Shown piece by piece: positions 8,453 through 16,980 of a stretch of 64,000 nucleotides of DNA (positions within the stretch are counted from its first letter, which is position 1; every line of letters begins with the position of its first letter). Both the position numbers and the translations under genes were made by a program. The notes below the pieces were generated by a model. It had not been told where the DNA came from. It searched no databases and saw only the letters and a list, made by a program, of their open reading frames with translations. Origin of the DNA: Parasphingorhabdus sp. (lineage in GTDB: Bacteria > Pseudomonadota > Alphaproteobacteria > Sphingomonadales > Sphingomonadaceae); contig JAUCYS010000001.1 of the NCBI GenBank assembly GCA_030373505.1, positions 124,001 through 188,000 of the forward strand, given 5' to 3'.

Positions 8453-8884
8453 TTATCCCTCCACCACTTCTACGCCCATCGAGCGCGCGGTGCCTGAAAT
8501 GATTTTCATCGCCTGGTCAATGCTGTTGGCATTGAGGTCGGCCATTTTCGTTTCGGCGATTTCCTTGATCTGCGAAGCCTTGATCGTGCCGCCGGAGGTC
8601 TTGCCCGGTTCGCTCGAACCCTTTTTCAGCTTGGCAATCTTCTTGATCAGATAGCTGGCTGGCGGGGTCTTGGTCTCGAAGGTGAAGCTGCGATCGCCAT
8701 AGACCGTGATCTTGGTCGGGATCGGCGTGCCCTTTTCGAGCTTGTCGGTCGCCGCGTTGAACGCCTTGCAGAATTCCATGATATTGACGCCGCGCTGACC
8801 CAGTGCTGGGCCGATCGGCGGGGATGGATTTGCAATACCGGCTGGTACTTGCAAATTGATATAACCATCAATTTTCTTAGCCAT
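8453..8884 (-). CDS. rplK: 50S ribosomal protein L11
   Basis: 143 residues. The proline-rich N-terminus ([20 protein letters not shown]) and the C-terminal rRNA-binding domain ([15 protein letters not shown]) are both present. It sits at the GTPase-associated centre and is needed for RelA-type sensing in other bacteria. AAAGGACAGCC precedes the ATG. It is separated from nusG by about 200 bases containing two palindromic repeats. Confidence 0.97.
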   Translation of the reverse strand: MAKKIDGYINLQVPAGIANPSPPIGPALGQRGVNIMEFCKAFNAATDKLEKGTPIPTKITVYGDRSFTFETKTPPASYLIKKIAKLKKGSSEPGKTSGGTIKASQIKEIAETKMADLNANSIDQAMKIISGTARSMGVEVVEG

Positions 8885-9007
8885 TTGGCTGTCCTTTCAT
8901 TCTTTTGGGCTTGGCGACATTGCCGCACCCGCAAATTAAGCGGTCAAACGGAGAGCGAACCCTCCTCCCGCGCTGGTATTCGAAACCGGAGTTTCAAATT
9001 CTGTGGT

Positions 9008-9088
9008 GCTCCGGACTTGATCCGGAGCCTTGCGCGACAATCGCAAAACCAGCTTCTTGCCGCACCGGTTCCGCATCAAGTGCGGAAC
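9008..9088. repeat. Pair of short palindromic repeats between rplK and nusG
   Basis: Two related palindromes lie 40 bases apart: 9008-9028 (GCTCCGGA, CTTGA, TCCGGAGC) and 9068-9088 (GTTCCGCA, TCAAG, TGCGGAAC). The core CCGGACTTGATCCGG is an interspersed repeat type in sphingomonad genomes. They lie inside an otherwise conserved ribosomal gene cluster, and may attenuate transcription or stabilise the 3' end of the nusG message. Confidence 0.6.
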
Positions 9089-9092
9089 ACAA

Positions 9093-9629
9093 TTAGCTGA
9101 TCAGTTCGACTTCGCCGAAGTCCAGCTCGACCGGGGTTGCGCGACCGAAAATGGACACGGAAACCTTGACCTTGTTCTTGTCGAAATCCAGTTCCTCGAC
9201 AATGCCGTTGAAGCTGTTGAACGGGCCGCTCTTGACCTTGACCTCGTCGCCGATTTCGTAGCTGACCGTGATCCGTTCCTTGGGAGCGTTGGCCGCTTCT
9301 TCCTTGGTGTTGAGGATGCGGGCGGCTTCGGCTTCGCTGATCGCCTGCGGCTTGCCGCTGCTGCCGAGAAAGCCGGTGACCTTCGGCTGGTTCTTGACCA
9401 AGTGATAGACATCATCGGTCATTTCCAGCTTCGCCAGCACATAGCCGGGGAAGAATTTCCGCTCCGACTGAATCTTCTTGCCGCGCTTCACTTCGGTGAT
9501 CGTCTCGGTCGGAACCTCGATATCCTCGACCAGTTCGGTCAGGCCAAGCCGCTTGGCATCGGCCTCAATGGCTTCCTTGACCTTGTGTTCAAAGCCCGAA
9601 TAAGCGTGAATGATATACCAGCGTGCCAT
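9093..9629 (-). CDS. nusG: Transcription termination/antitermination factor NusG
   Basis: 178 residues. The N-terminal NGN domain ([39 protein letters not shown]) binds RNA polymerase. The C-terminal KOW domain ([20 protein letters not shown]) contacts Rho or ribosomal S10. It links transcription with translation and Rho termination. It lies 31 bases downstream of secE, the usual order. Confidence 0.97.
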   Translation of the reverse strand: MARWYIIHAYSGFEHKVKEAIEADAKRLGLTELVEDIEVPTETITEVKRGKKIQSERKFFPGYVLAKLEMTDDVYHLVKNQPKVTGFLGSSGKPQAISEAEAARILNTKEEAANAPKERITVSYEIGDEVKVKSGPFNSFNGIVEELDFDKNKVKVSVSIFGRATPVELDFGEVELIS

Positions 9630-9660
9630 GCGAATAACCTAAAAAATCTGTGTGGGGCGC

Positions 9661-9855
9661 TTACGCAAGGCTCAGGAGCCAGGCGACAATCGCATTAAAA
9701 ATCGAATCAACGCCGAGAAAAAATATACCCAAGATGGTGGTCATGATCAGCACGAGGATCGCCGTACGGACGGTTTCGGGCCAGGTAGGCCAGACGACCT
9801 TGTTGGTCTCAGCCTTGACCTGATTCATGAATTCGCCTGGATTGACTTTTGCCAT
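9661..9855 (-). CDS. secE: Preprotein translocase subunit SecE
   Basis: 64 residues from the ATG at 9855, preceded by AGGGAATC. A short amphipathic helix (NQVKAETNKVVWPTWPETVR, with the conserved VxWPxxxE) leads into one membrane span (AILVLIMTTILGIFFLGV). This is the single-span SecE of most bacteria, which clamps the SecY channel. tRNA-Trp, which usually sits directly upstream, is about 2.2 kb away with three genes between. Confidence 0.95.
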   Translation of the reverse strand: MAKVNPGEFMNQVKAETNKVVWPTWPETVRTAILVLIMTTILGIFFLGVDSIFNAIVAWLLSLA

Positions 9856-10010
9856 GCTTGATTCCCTAAACTTTCTTGCCGGTTTTACCATAAACTCCGG
9901 GTGTCAGCCATTTGACTGTGTCCGGATATATGCATGGTTTCGGAAAGAACCAGCCCTTTAGACGCAGATTCCCGGATTCGCAAGAAAAGAGTGCAAATGC
10001 AGCGGCACAG

Positions 10011-10898
10011 TCAGGCAGACCCGTTTGCCAATGTCCGGCTCGGATGCATGCCATCGACATAGCCCATGAAAGGCGGATGGATATTATAGCCGAGCAGTTC
10101 CTGCACGCGTTTCGGCAAACGGGCAGCCTTTTCGCGCGAAACGGCGAGCAGTTGCTGTTCCAGCGGGCGGCACCAGCCCTTGCAGAATTGCGGTGTCACG
10201 ATCAGGCGCGGGGCGTCGGACCGGTTGGCGCCGCCGCGGTGCCACAAGGTGCCCTTGGCGATCATCAGCGAGCCCGCCGGCATGGTCGCGCGGATCATGT
10301 CCGGATGGTCGCCGTCGTCACTCTGCTGGCCGCCCGGGGCGCGGGATTGAAAATCATCCGGGCGGTTGGCGCCCCGAGGTTCTTCCCGGCCCCACTTGTG
10401 GCTGCCGGGGATGATTTCGGTGGCGCCATTGTCCTCGGTGGTGTCGCTGATCGACCAGAAGGTCGACTGACTCAGGGGCGGACGCGGGCGTGGCAGGTCG
10501 CAATGGCTATCGTCGAAATGCCAGGGCTGGACGGTTTCGCCGGGCAGCAGATTGATCGCCAGGCAGGCGTAGAGCAGGCAGCTTCTGCCCAGTTCGCGTT
10601 CGGCAAAGGCGAGCTGCAGGGGATGGGAAATCAGGTCGGCGAAGATCGGGTCCTTGTCCAGCATGCCGTAGATGCGGTTGGACTGCGCGCCTTCGAAATT
10701 GTTGCGCCCTCGCTGGTCGGCATCCAGCCATGGCTGCAGCGCAGCGCGCTGCCGGCCCAGCTGTTCGGCGGTCAGGACATGGGGGAGAATGACATAGCCT
10801 TCTTCCTCATACTGCTCCCAGGCGTCGGCAAAGGGACGACCGTGCAGCCAGGGGCTCAGGTCGGCCTGTGACAGGTCCATCCCGCTTTCGATATCCAT
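10011..10898 (-). CDS. Phytanoyl-CoA dioxygenase (PhyH) family oxygenase
   Basis: 295 residues from the ATG at 10898, preceded by GCGGAG. An in-frame start at 10958 lies inside the palindromic operator and is unlikely. It belongs to the Fe(II)/2-oxoglutarate oxygenases of the PhyH family. The iron ligands H127 and D129 (WHFDDSH) and the distal H220 (LWHRGGAN) are visible, with R225 or R231 for 2-oxoglutarate. Substrates of bacterial members range from acyl-CoAs to small metabolites. It is divergent from a TetR regulator with a shared 44-bp palindrome, so induction by the substrate or product is likely. Confidence 0.9.
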   Translation of the reverse strand: MDIESGMDLSQADLSPWLHGRPFADAWEQYEEEGYVILPHVLTAEQLGRQRAALQPWLDADQRGRNNFEGAQSNRIYGMLDKDPIFADLISHPLQLAFAERELGRSCLLYACLAINLLPGETVQPWHFDDSHCDLPRPRPPLSQSTFWSISDTTEDNGATEIIPGSHKWGREEPRGANRPDDFQSRAPGGQQSDDGDHPDMIRATMPAGSLMIAKGTLWHRGGANRSDAPRLIVTPQFCKGWCRPLEQQLLAVSREKAARLPKRVQELLGYNIHPPFMGYVDGMHPSRTLANGSA

Positions 10899-10931
10899 GC
10901 ATCCGCTCCGCGATTCGTTCTGAGCAACAGG

Positions 10932-10975
10932 CCTATGAGATATTTGAATTGAATTCAATTCAAATATCTCATAGG
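10932..10975. promoter_or_regulatory. Perfect 44-bp palindrome, probable TetR operator
   Basis: Each arm is 22 bases, beginning CCTATGAGATATTTGAATT, and the centre is the EcoRI-like GAATTC. All 44 bases pair without mismatch or spacer. It fills the gap between the PhyH gene (start 10898) and the TetR gene (start 10985), with AGGGGAGG, the ribosome site of TetR, starting at its right edge. The natural reading is a binding site for the adjacent TetR dimer controlling both genes. It is longer than common TetR operators and could hold two dimers. Confidence 0.8.
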
Positions 10976-10984
10976 GGAGGCATC

Positions 10985-11626
10985 ATGGTCAGCGATGAAA
11001 AAACAGGGGCAGGAACAGGGGCCGGGCAAGGCAGGGCAGGGGGACACAGCGACCGCAAACTGCTCCGCGCCGCGAAAATCCTGGCTGCAGCGGAGGAGCT
11101 TTTGCGGGAGGGCGACGGTGCGCTCGAAATGAGTCAGGTCGCCGGGAAGGCCGGTGTATCGGTTGGTCTGGCCTATCATTATTTCGGGTCCAAGGCCGGG
11201 ATGCTGGGCGCCATTATCGAGGCCTTTTACGATCGCTACAATCATGTGGTGAACCAGTATATCGACCCGGATATCGCCTGGCGTGTCCGCGAGAGGCAGC
11301 GGCTGATGGCTGCCGTGGAGTTTCTCTACAACGACCCGATGGCGCCCGTCATTCTGGGCCGGATGGCCCGCACCAGCCATGTTGCGGCGGTGGAATCCGC
11401 TCGCCATGAAGAAATGATCGAGATGGCGATCCGCAACATCGCCTCGGGGATCAGGCGCGGCGATATTGGCGATCATATTGACCCGGCGATTGCCGGCGCT
11501 GCCATTAGCGGGGCGATCCGCAGCGGAATCATGCACGCGATGGGCATGCGGCCGCGGCCCGATCCGGCGAAGCTCACGCACCAGATCTGGGGCATGATCG
11601 CCGGTGCGCTCGATATCGAGCGATAG
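10985..11626 (+). CDS. TetR/AcrR-family transcriptional regulator
   Basis: 213 residues from the ATG at 10985, preceded by the strong site AGGGGAGG; upstream in-frame codons read through the palindrome and are excluded. After a Gly-rich N-terminal arm comes the helix-turn-helix (MSQVAGKAGVSVGLAYHYF, around residues 45-65), then an all-helical ligand-binding domain. It is divergent from the PhyH oxygenase gene and is probably its repressor and its own. The ligand is unknown, perhaps a fatty acid or acyl-CoA related to the oxygenase substrate. Confidence 0.9.
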   Translation: MVSDEKTGAGTGAGQGRAGGHSDRKLLRAAKILAAAEELLREGDGALEMSQVAGKAGVSVGLAYHYFGSKAGMLGAIIEAFYDRYNHVVNQYIDPDIAWRVRERQRLMAAVEFLYNDPMAPVILGRMARTSHVAAVESARHEEMIEMAIRNIASGIRRGDIGDHIDPAIAGAAISGAIRSGIMHAMGMRPRPDPAKLTHQIWGMIAGALDIER

Positions 11627-11629
11627 GCT

Positions 11630-12019
11630 TCAGTAGCGTTCGATCAGGTCCCACTTGTTGCCGAACGGATCGCTCCATTTGACCACCATGCCATAGGGCT
11701 CCTCGCGCGGCTCTTCGAGAAACCGGATGCCGGCGCGCTGCATGATCGCGTAATCGGTTTCGAAATCATAGGTTTCCAGAAACAGAAAAACCCGATCGCC
11801 GGCCTGTTCGCCAATCACTTCTTCCTGCGCTTCGTTGCTCGCCCGTGCGAGCAGCAGCCGGGTTTCGGTGCTGCCGGGCGGGGCGACCAGCACCCAGCGC
11901 TTGTCTTCCGACAGGGGCGTGTCTTCAATCAGCTCGAATCCCATCAGGCCAACATAAAATTCGATTCCCGGATCATAATCGGGAACGAGCAGCGTGATGG
12001 CGGAAACGAACTGGGGCAT
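11630..12019 (-). CDS. VOC-family (glyoxalase/bleomycin-resistance-like) protein
   Basis: 129 residues forming one vicinal-oxygen-chelate module of two beta-alpha-beta-beta-beta repeats: FVSAITLLVPDYDPGIEFYVGLMGFE at the front and WSDPFGNKWDLIE at the end. The terminal glutamate motif (WDLIER) fits a metal ligand. It converges tail to tail on the TetR gene, with 3 bases between stops. Members include glyoxalase I, extradiol dioxygenases and antibiotic-binding proteins; no specific role is evident. Confidence 0.85.
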   Translation of the reverse strand: MPQFVSAITLLVPDYDPGIEFYVGLMGFELIEDTPLSEDKRWVLVAPPGSTETRLLLARASNEAQEEVIGEQAGDRVFLFLETYDFETDYAIMQRAGIRFLEEPREEPYGMVVKWSDPFGNKWDLIERY

Positions 12020-12046
12020 GACAATTTCGGTACAAGAGAGGGAGAA

Positions 12047-12122
12047 TGGCAGGAGTGCACGGACTCGAACCGTGGGCCCTCGGTTTTGGAGACCGATGCT
12101 CTACCAACTGAGCTACACTCCT
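12047..12122 (-). tRNA. tRNA-Trp (anticodon CCA)
   Basis: 76 bases including an encoded CCA end. The acceptor arms AGGAGTG and CACTCCT pair; the D arm (GCTCAGTTGGTAGAGC), the anticodon loop TCTCCAAAA with CCA and the T arm (GGTTCGAGTCC) are all canonical. It is in the same orientation as secE-nusG, the conserved neighbourhood for tRNA-Trp, but three unrelated genes lie between. Confidence 0.97.
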
Positions 12123-12363
12123 GCACAGGCCGTTTCGCCCTCGCGGAACAGCCGGTTCGCGGGCATTAGCGTCCCGTGAGCCATTCGGCAAGCGTCATTG
12201 TGGCGATGCGGTCGAATCGCACCATGGTTAAATTGAGTCGCACTATTATTTACCGGAAGGCGGAACACGGGCTTTACCGGAGTGGTCGCATCAGCGTGTG
12301 TCGCAATCTCTCCCTCGACTCGTGGGGACCGCTCTGGCGACACCCAGTGCCGAGGAGATAGAT

Positions 12364-12732
12364 ATGACAGACTCAACGGTTCGCAGGCCGTCTCCATCCG
12401 CAGCTGACAGCCTGTCAGCGATTCCCTATGCGATTGCAGCCGACGAAGATCGATGCGCGATGCGTCACCGGCTCTCCATCCCCGCCAGAATGCGTTTCTC
12501 CTGCTCTTCCGCCTTTCCGGTACAAGTTCTGGACATGTCGGTCGCCGGCTTTGCCTGCGACGCCTTGCTGCAGACGCCGCCCGGCACCTTGTGCTGGATC
12601 ACCCTGCCGGGGCTCGGGGCGCTGGAGGCCGAGGTGGTGCGCCACGATCCAGACGGCATGGGATGCGCGTTCAAGACTCTGCTCAATCCGGCCGTTCTTG
12701 ACCATTTCATGCGAAAATATCCCGCAGAATAG
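12364..12732 (+). CDS. Single-domain PilZ protein (c-di-GMP receptor)
   Basis: 122 residues from the ATG at 12364, preceded by GAGGAGATAG. The two c-di-GMP-binding motifs of PilZ are intact: RxxxR (RCAMR) and DxSxxG (DMSVAG), followed by the barrel strand ALEAEVVRHDPDGMGCAF. It is a stand-alone receptor that would alter motility, surface polysaccharide or another target on binding c-di-GMP. A GGDEF-EAL protein that could set c-di-GMP levels is encoded at 22624-24993. Confidence 0.85.
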   Translation: MTDSTVRRPSPSAADSLSAIPYAIAADEDRCAMRHRLSIPARMRFSCSSAFPVQVLDMSVAGFACDALLQTPPGTLCWITLPGLGALEAEVVRHDPDGMGCAFKTLLNPAVLDHFMRKYPAE

Positions 12733-12847
12733 ACAAATTTCCCCCATTTTTGGGCAGAAGCTGTCGTTTTGCGGGCTTTTCGTAGCGATGCCGGCGCTGC
12801 CACAGGCCGACCGACGCCGGTAAGGGCTTACCGCAGCGCCTGACTCC

Positions 12848-14068
12848 TTATTCCGCCGCCTGCAGTTGCGGGGCAAAGATCCGCTCGAGTTCCGCGTCAT
12901 CGGCTTCGGTCAGACGCTCGACCCAGCGGTGGAACGCTTGCCCGCCGCCTTCATTGCGGCCGAACCAGACTTTGTCGATCAGGCCCGACTGCAGCGCCTC
13001 GTGCTGGCGCTTGCCGGTCTTGTAATCCTCTTCGGCGACGACCGTTTTCAGGAAGTCAAACTGTTCCCGCGCGCCCTGGCGGACGGCATCGTCGGTCGGC
13101 GCATGTTCCATGACGTAAAATTGCGTGGTGTAGCTTTCCCCGACCGTTTCACCCGGAAACAGCTGCGAGATCATCGCACCGCGCCCGCCGCCGCCGTAGA
13201 AGCTGGCGATCGAGATATGCGGGAAGATCGTCCAGACGCCCTGCAGCAGCGCGTCGATCGGCCAGTCTTTCTCGTCAATCTGGGTGAGATCAACTTTCTC
13301 GTCGCTGCCGGTCTTCTGGACAAATTTCGAAGGCGAGGACAGCCGCTGGTGCGGACCCCAGGCGAAATAATTGGCGCGGTTGAAAAAGTCGGCGCCGAAC
13401 GTGTCCTTGTGCAGCACCGGCAGGTGATAGAAATCGAGATAGCCGTCATAGGCCGTCTTCCAGTTGGGTCCCGGGATGGTGCGCTGGTCGAACAGGTGCC
13501 AGCCATCAAAGCCGAAATGTTCCAGCAGGCTGTCATAGCCGCAGAGATAGGCCTCGATATCGAGCGTGCTGTCCGGATCGAGCGTCACCCAGATAAGGCC
13601 GGCGCGCTCCAGCGTCGGGAATTTCGTCAGGCAGAACGCCGCCTTGTCGACCGCGCCGAAATCCTTCGGCGAGGCGATGGCGAGAAGATCGCCGTCATTC
13701 TTGAAGGTCCAGCCGTGATAGCCGCAGGTGAAACGCGAGGCCTTGCCGCTGCCCTCGGCCACCGGATTGCCGCGATGGGTGCAGCTGTTGAGAAAGGCCT
13801 GGGCGGTGCCGTCCTTTTGCCGGGTGATCAGCACGGGGATGCCGGCCATGTCCACGGCCTTGTAGCAGCCCGGCTCGGGCAATTCGCAGGAGGGCGCCAT
13901 CATCAGCGGCAGGCGCTTGAAGATCAGATTTTTCTCGCGTTCAAAGCGTGCTTCATCGGTATAGTCGGATGCCGGGATGGCGACCACGTCATCGACCAGT
14001 TCCATCGTGTCTGCCTTGCCATGCTCAACCAGTGAGCGGGTCATTTCCAACAATTGCTGTCGCGACAT
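12848..14068 (-). CDS. Rieske non-haem iron oxygenase, alpha-subunit type
   Basis: 406 residues from the ATG at 14068, preceded by AGGAGAGA. The Rieske [2Fe-2S] ligands are C96 and H98 (SCTHRG) and C115 and H118 (CGYHGW). The mononuclear iron site follows in DGYLDFYHLPVLH with a later acidic ligand. This is the hydroxylase component of ring-hydroxylating oxygenases; electrons must come from a ferredoxin/reductase, none of which is adjacent. It stands alone between PilZ and YbaN. The substrate could be an aromatic, a steroid or a quaternary amine. Confidence 0.9.
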   Translation of the reverse strand: MSRQQLLEMTRSLVEHGKADTMELVDDVVAIPASDYTDEARFEREKNLIFKRLPLMMAPSCELPEPGCYKAVDMAGIPVLITRQKDGTAQAFLNSCTHRGNPVAEGSGKASRFTCGYHGWTFKNDGDLLAIASPKDFGAVDKAAFCLTKFPTLERAGLIWVTLDPDSTLDIEAYLCGYDSLLEHFGFDGWHLFDQRTIPGPNWKTAYDGYLDFYHLPVLHKDTFGADFFNRANYFAWGPHQRLSSPSKFVQKTGSDEKVDLTQIDEKDWPIDALLQGVWTIFPHISIASFYGGGGRGAMISQLFPGETVGESYTTQFYVMEHAPTDDAVRQGAREQFDFLKTVVAEEDYKTGKRQHEALQSGLIDKVWFGRNEGGGQAFHRWVERLTEADDAELERIFAPQLQAAE

Positions 14069-14122
14069 TTCTCTCTCTCCTAAGATTCCGGGAGAGAATA
14101 ACAGATTCAAAAAGGGCTAAAA

Positions 14123-14518
14123 CTATTCTTTATGCGGAGGGGGTTGCACCGGCAATTGTGCCGGGCCGGGCTCGTTGCGGGTCCAGAGCCAGCTGCCGGT
14201 GATCAGCGCGGCAGCGATGGGAAAGAGATTCCACGGCATTTTCATGAACAGCAGGGCGATCGTGATACTGACCGCAAAGGCAATGGTTGCCGCCCATTTT
14301 CCGCGCCGGGTGATCGCCCTTCTTTCCCGCCAGTTGCGGATATGGCTGCCGAAAACATGATGTTCGACCAGCCATGCCTCCAGTCGCGGCGAGCTGTTGG
14401 CGAAGCAGAAAGCGGCCAGGATCATGAACGGCACGGTCGGCAGCAAGGGTAAAATGACGCCAATCGCGCCCAGAGCGACAGAGGTCAGGCCGGCTGCCAG
14501 ATAGAGTTGTCGTTTCAT
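14123..14518 (-). CDS. YbaN/DUF454-family inner-membrane protein
   Basis: 131 residues. The N-terminal span LAAGLTSVALGAIGVILPLLPTVPFM with the PLLPTVPF turn is the DUF454 signature, followed by CFANSSPRLEAWLVEH. Two more membrane spans lie near the C-terminus (WAATIAFAVSITIALLF and FPIAAALITGSWLW). The family has no known function. It lies downstream of nhaA on the same strand, about 90 bases apart. Confidence 0.85.
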   Translation of the reverse strand: MKRQLYLAAGLTSVALGAIGVILPLLPTVPFMILAAFCFANSSPRLEAWLVEHHVFGSHIRNWRERRAITRRGKWAATIAFAVSITIALLFMKMPWNLFPIAAALITGSWLWTRNEPGPAQLPVQPPPHKE

Positions 14519-14606
14519 GGCCCGGCCTTAGCATGGATTGAAACGCGCGCCGACTGATTCGATTGCGCTGGCCGTTTTGCGGCAGAGGGGAGGCTCCGCG
14601 CGGATA

Positions 14607-15785
14607 TTATCCTGTCGCGCGGCGGGAGGAGGATGATCGCAATATGGCATATCCCAGCAGGCCGGAGACCAGCGAGCCGCTAATCACACCGAGCTTCACC
14701 GTTTCGATCTGGTCCGGATCGAAAAAGGCCAGATTGCCGATGAACAGGCTCATCGTGAAACCGATGCCGGTCAGGCAGGCGAGGCCATAGAGCTGCAGCC
14801 AGCTGACACCGGCAGGGCGTTTTACCAGACCGGCTTTGGTTGCCAGAAACATGAATCCGAACACGCCCAGCTGCTTGCCGACCACCAGACCCGCCGCCAC
14901 GCCCAGCGCCAGCGGCGCCATCAGGTCGCTGATCTGCAACCCGGCCAGCGATACACCAGCATTGGCAAAAGCGAAGATGGGCAGCACCAGAAAAGCGGTC
15001 CACGGGTGGAGCATATGTTCGAGATGCTTGAGCGGCGAGCTGCCGTCCCTGGCGTTAAGCGGAATCGCCAGCGCCGCGAGCACTCCGGCAAGGGTTGCGT
15101 GCACTCCCGATTTCAGGACGCATATCCAGAGGAATATGCCGACCAGAATATAGGGTGCCGTGCGGACCACGCCCAGCCGGTTCATGGTGAAGAGCAGCAC
15201 GGTTCCGGCACCGGCGAGCATGAGCGAAACGCCCGAGACTTCGGCCGTGTAGAACAAAGCGATGATGATGATCGCGCCGATATCGTCGATGATCGCGATC
15301 GCGAGCAGCAGGATTTTCAGCGAGACCGGGGCATGTTTGCCAAGCAGCGCCAGCACGCCGAGCGCAAAGGCGATGTCGGTGGCGGCCGGAATCGCCCAGC
15401 CATTGATATTGTCGGCCAAGCCCCAGTTGAAATAGGCGAAAACGGCGGCGGGGAGCGCCATCCCGCCGATCGCTGCAATCAGCGGCAGCGACGCTTGTTC
15501 GACGCTGGAAAGCTGGCCCTCCATCAATTCGCGCTTCACTTCCAGCCCGACCAGGAAGAAGAAGATGGCCATCAGCCCGTCATTGATCCACAGCGACAGC
15601 GGCTTGGCAATCTCCAGCGCGCCAAATTGCACGGCCACCGGAATGTCAAGGAACGCCAGATAATGAGGACTGAGCGCGCTGTTCACGGCGATCATCGCGG
15701 CCACCGCTGCACAGAAGAGAACAATGCCCGCGCTCGTTTCCTGCGCGATGAACTGTTGCAGGGCATTGCTCATCTCTTTCACCAT
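14607..15785 (-). CDS. nhaA: Na+/H+ antiporter NhaA
   Basis: 392 residues, close to E. coli NhaA, with about twelve membrane spans. FFFLVGLEVKRELMEGQL, the paired aspartates of the unwound helix V (in AIAIIDDIGAIIIIALFY) and WAIPAATDIAFALGVLALLGK are the NhaA signatures. It expels sodium in exchange for protons, helping survival in salty or alkaline conditions, fitting a marine habitat. The start may be ATG 15785 or ATG 15773. It is divergent from the LysR gene. Confidence 0.96.
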   Translation of the reverse strand: MVKEMSNALQQFIAQETSAGIVLFCAAVAAMIAVNSALSPHYLAFLDIPVAVQFGALEIAKPLSLWINDGLMAIFFFLVGLEVKRELMEGQLSSVEQASLPLIAAIGGMALPAAVFAYFNWGLADNINGWAIPAATDIAFALGVLALLGKHAPVSLKILLLAIAIIDDIGAIIIIALFYTAEVSGVSLMLAGAGTVLLFTMNRLGVVRTAPYILVGIFLWICVLKSGVHATLAGVLAALAIPLNARDGSSPLKHLEHMLHPWTAFLVLPIFAFANAGVSLAGLQISDLMAPLALGVAAGLVVGKQLGVFGFMFLATKAGLVKRPAGVSWLQLYGLACLTGIGFTMSLFIGNLAFFDPDQIETVKLGVISGSLVSGLLGYAILRSSSSRRATG

Positions 15786-16011
15786 TGCAGCATCGTCCTG
15801 TCGAAAAAAAAGGGGCGGCTAGCGGATGGGGGTTTGCTGCCGCCCCAGGGTTAGGGGATGGTGTCTTGAGCTATGCGGAACCGAAGCATATTCTCTTTCT
15901 ATCGAGCTGTCGCATCGATATGGTTGATATGATACCGTTCAGGTGATAATTCCAATCGAATGAAATCATAAGTATCGATAGAATGCTTCTATATGAGGGA
16001 GCCTCTGGGCC

Positions 16012-16917
16012 ATGCCGACCTTACGCCAGTTCGAATATCTCGTCGCGGTGGCCGATCATCGCCATTTCGGCAAGGCGGCGCAGGCCGCCGCCGCGTCGCA
16101 GCCGACATTGAGCCATCAATTGCGCACGCTGGAACAGCGGCTGGGGGTAACGCTGGTCGAGCGGCGCACCCATGGAGCCGAACTGACTCCGGTCGGGCGG
16201 GAGATTGCCGACCGCGCGCGCCATGTGCTGGTTCAGGTGAAGGATATCCGTGATCTCGCCGAACGGGCCAGCGACAGTCTGGCCGGCATCTTGCGCTTCG
16301 GCGTTTCTCCCACCCTCGGCCCCTATCTGATGCCGCCGGTGATTGCGGCGCTGCACCGCAGCCGCCCGGATCTGCGCTTCTACATGCGCGAGGGTATCCC
16401 CGATCTGCAAGCGATGGAACTGACCAAGGGCTCGATCGACATGCTGCTTGGACCCTTGCCGATCGAGGGCGAGAATCTGCATATCGAGCCCTTGTTTCGC
16501 GAACCGCTGATTCTGGTGGCGCCGCCGGATCATCCGCTGGCTGCGCGGGAGCAGCTCGACCTGTCCGACCTTGCCGGCCTGCCGGTGCTCAGCCTCGACC
16601 GCCGGCACCATCTGCACCGCGACGTGGTGCGCCAGTGTCAGCAGCACGACATGAACCTGCTGCGCGACTATGAAGGCACCAGTCTCGACAGCGTCCGGCA
16701 GATGGTGGCATCGGGTCTGGGGCTGGCAATCCTGCCGGAACTCTATGTACGCTCCGAACTGGCCCGCGGCGGTGACGTGGCCTTGCTCAACGTCGAAGGC
16801 TGGGCGGTGAACCGCAGCATCGGAGCCGCCTGGCGCACCAATGCCGGCTTCGCCAGCGAATATGCTGCCATTGCCGAGAAAATTGCCGACGAAGCCCGTG
16901 TCTTGATGGCAGACTGA
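16012..16917 (+). CDS. LysR-family regulator, OxyR-like subgroup
   Basis: 301 residues. The N-terminal winged helix-turn-helix (LRQFEYLVAVADHRHFGKAA, QPTLSHQLRTLEQRLG) is followed by a substrate-binding domain. The overall pattern (SPTLGPYLMPPVI, EGIPDLQAMELTKGSIDMLL, SLDSVRQMVASGLGLAILP) resembles OxyR. The domain has only one clear cysteine in the region (RQCQQHD), so the two-cysteine peroxide switch of E. coli OxyR is not evident. Upstream, TATCGATA-type repeats near 15945-15985 may be its binding site. No catalase or peroxiredoxin gene is adjacent. Confidence 0.85.
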   Translation: MPTLRQFEYLVAVADHRHFGKAAQAAAASQPTLSHQLRTLEQRLGVTLVERRTHGAELTPVGREIADRARHVLVQVKDIRDLAERASDSLAGILRFGVSPTLGPYLMPPVIAALHRSRPDLRFYMREGIPDLQAMELTKGSIDMLLGPLPIEGENLHIEPLFREPLILVAPPDHPLAAREQLDLSDLAGLPVLSLDRRHHLHRDVVRQCQQHDMNLLRDYEGTSLDSVRQMVASGLGLAILPELYVRSELARGGDVALLNVEGWAVNRSIGAAWRTNAGFASEYAAIAEKIADEARVLMAD

Positions 16918-16980
16918 CGCCGTGCAATTGTTGCCCATCAGCGCCTGAACGAACGAAACGGACCGGACGACCCCTTATCC

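Noticed and set aside
16012-16917. Calling the LysR gene oxyR outright
   Set aside because: The overall sequence fits OxyR-like proteins, but only one cysteine is evident in the sensing region, so the redox switch is not supported.
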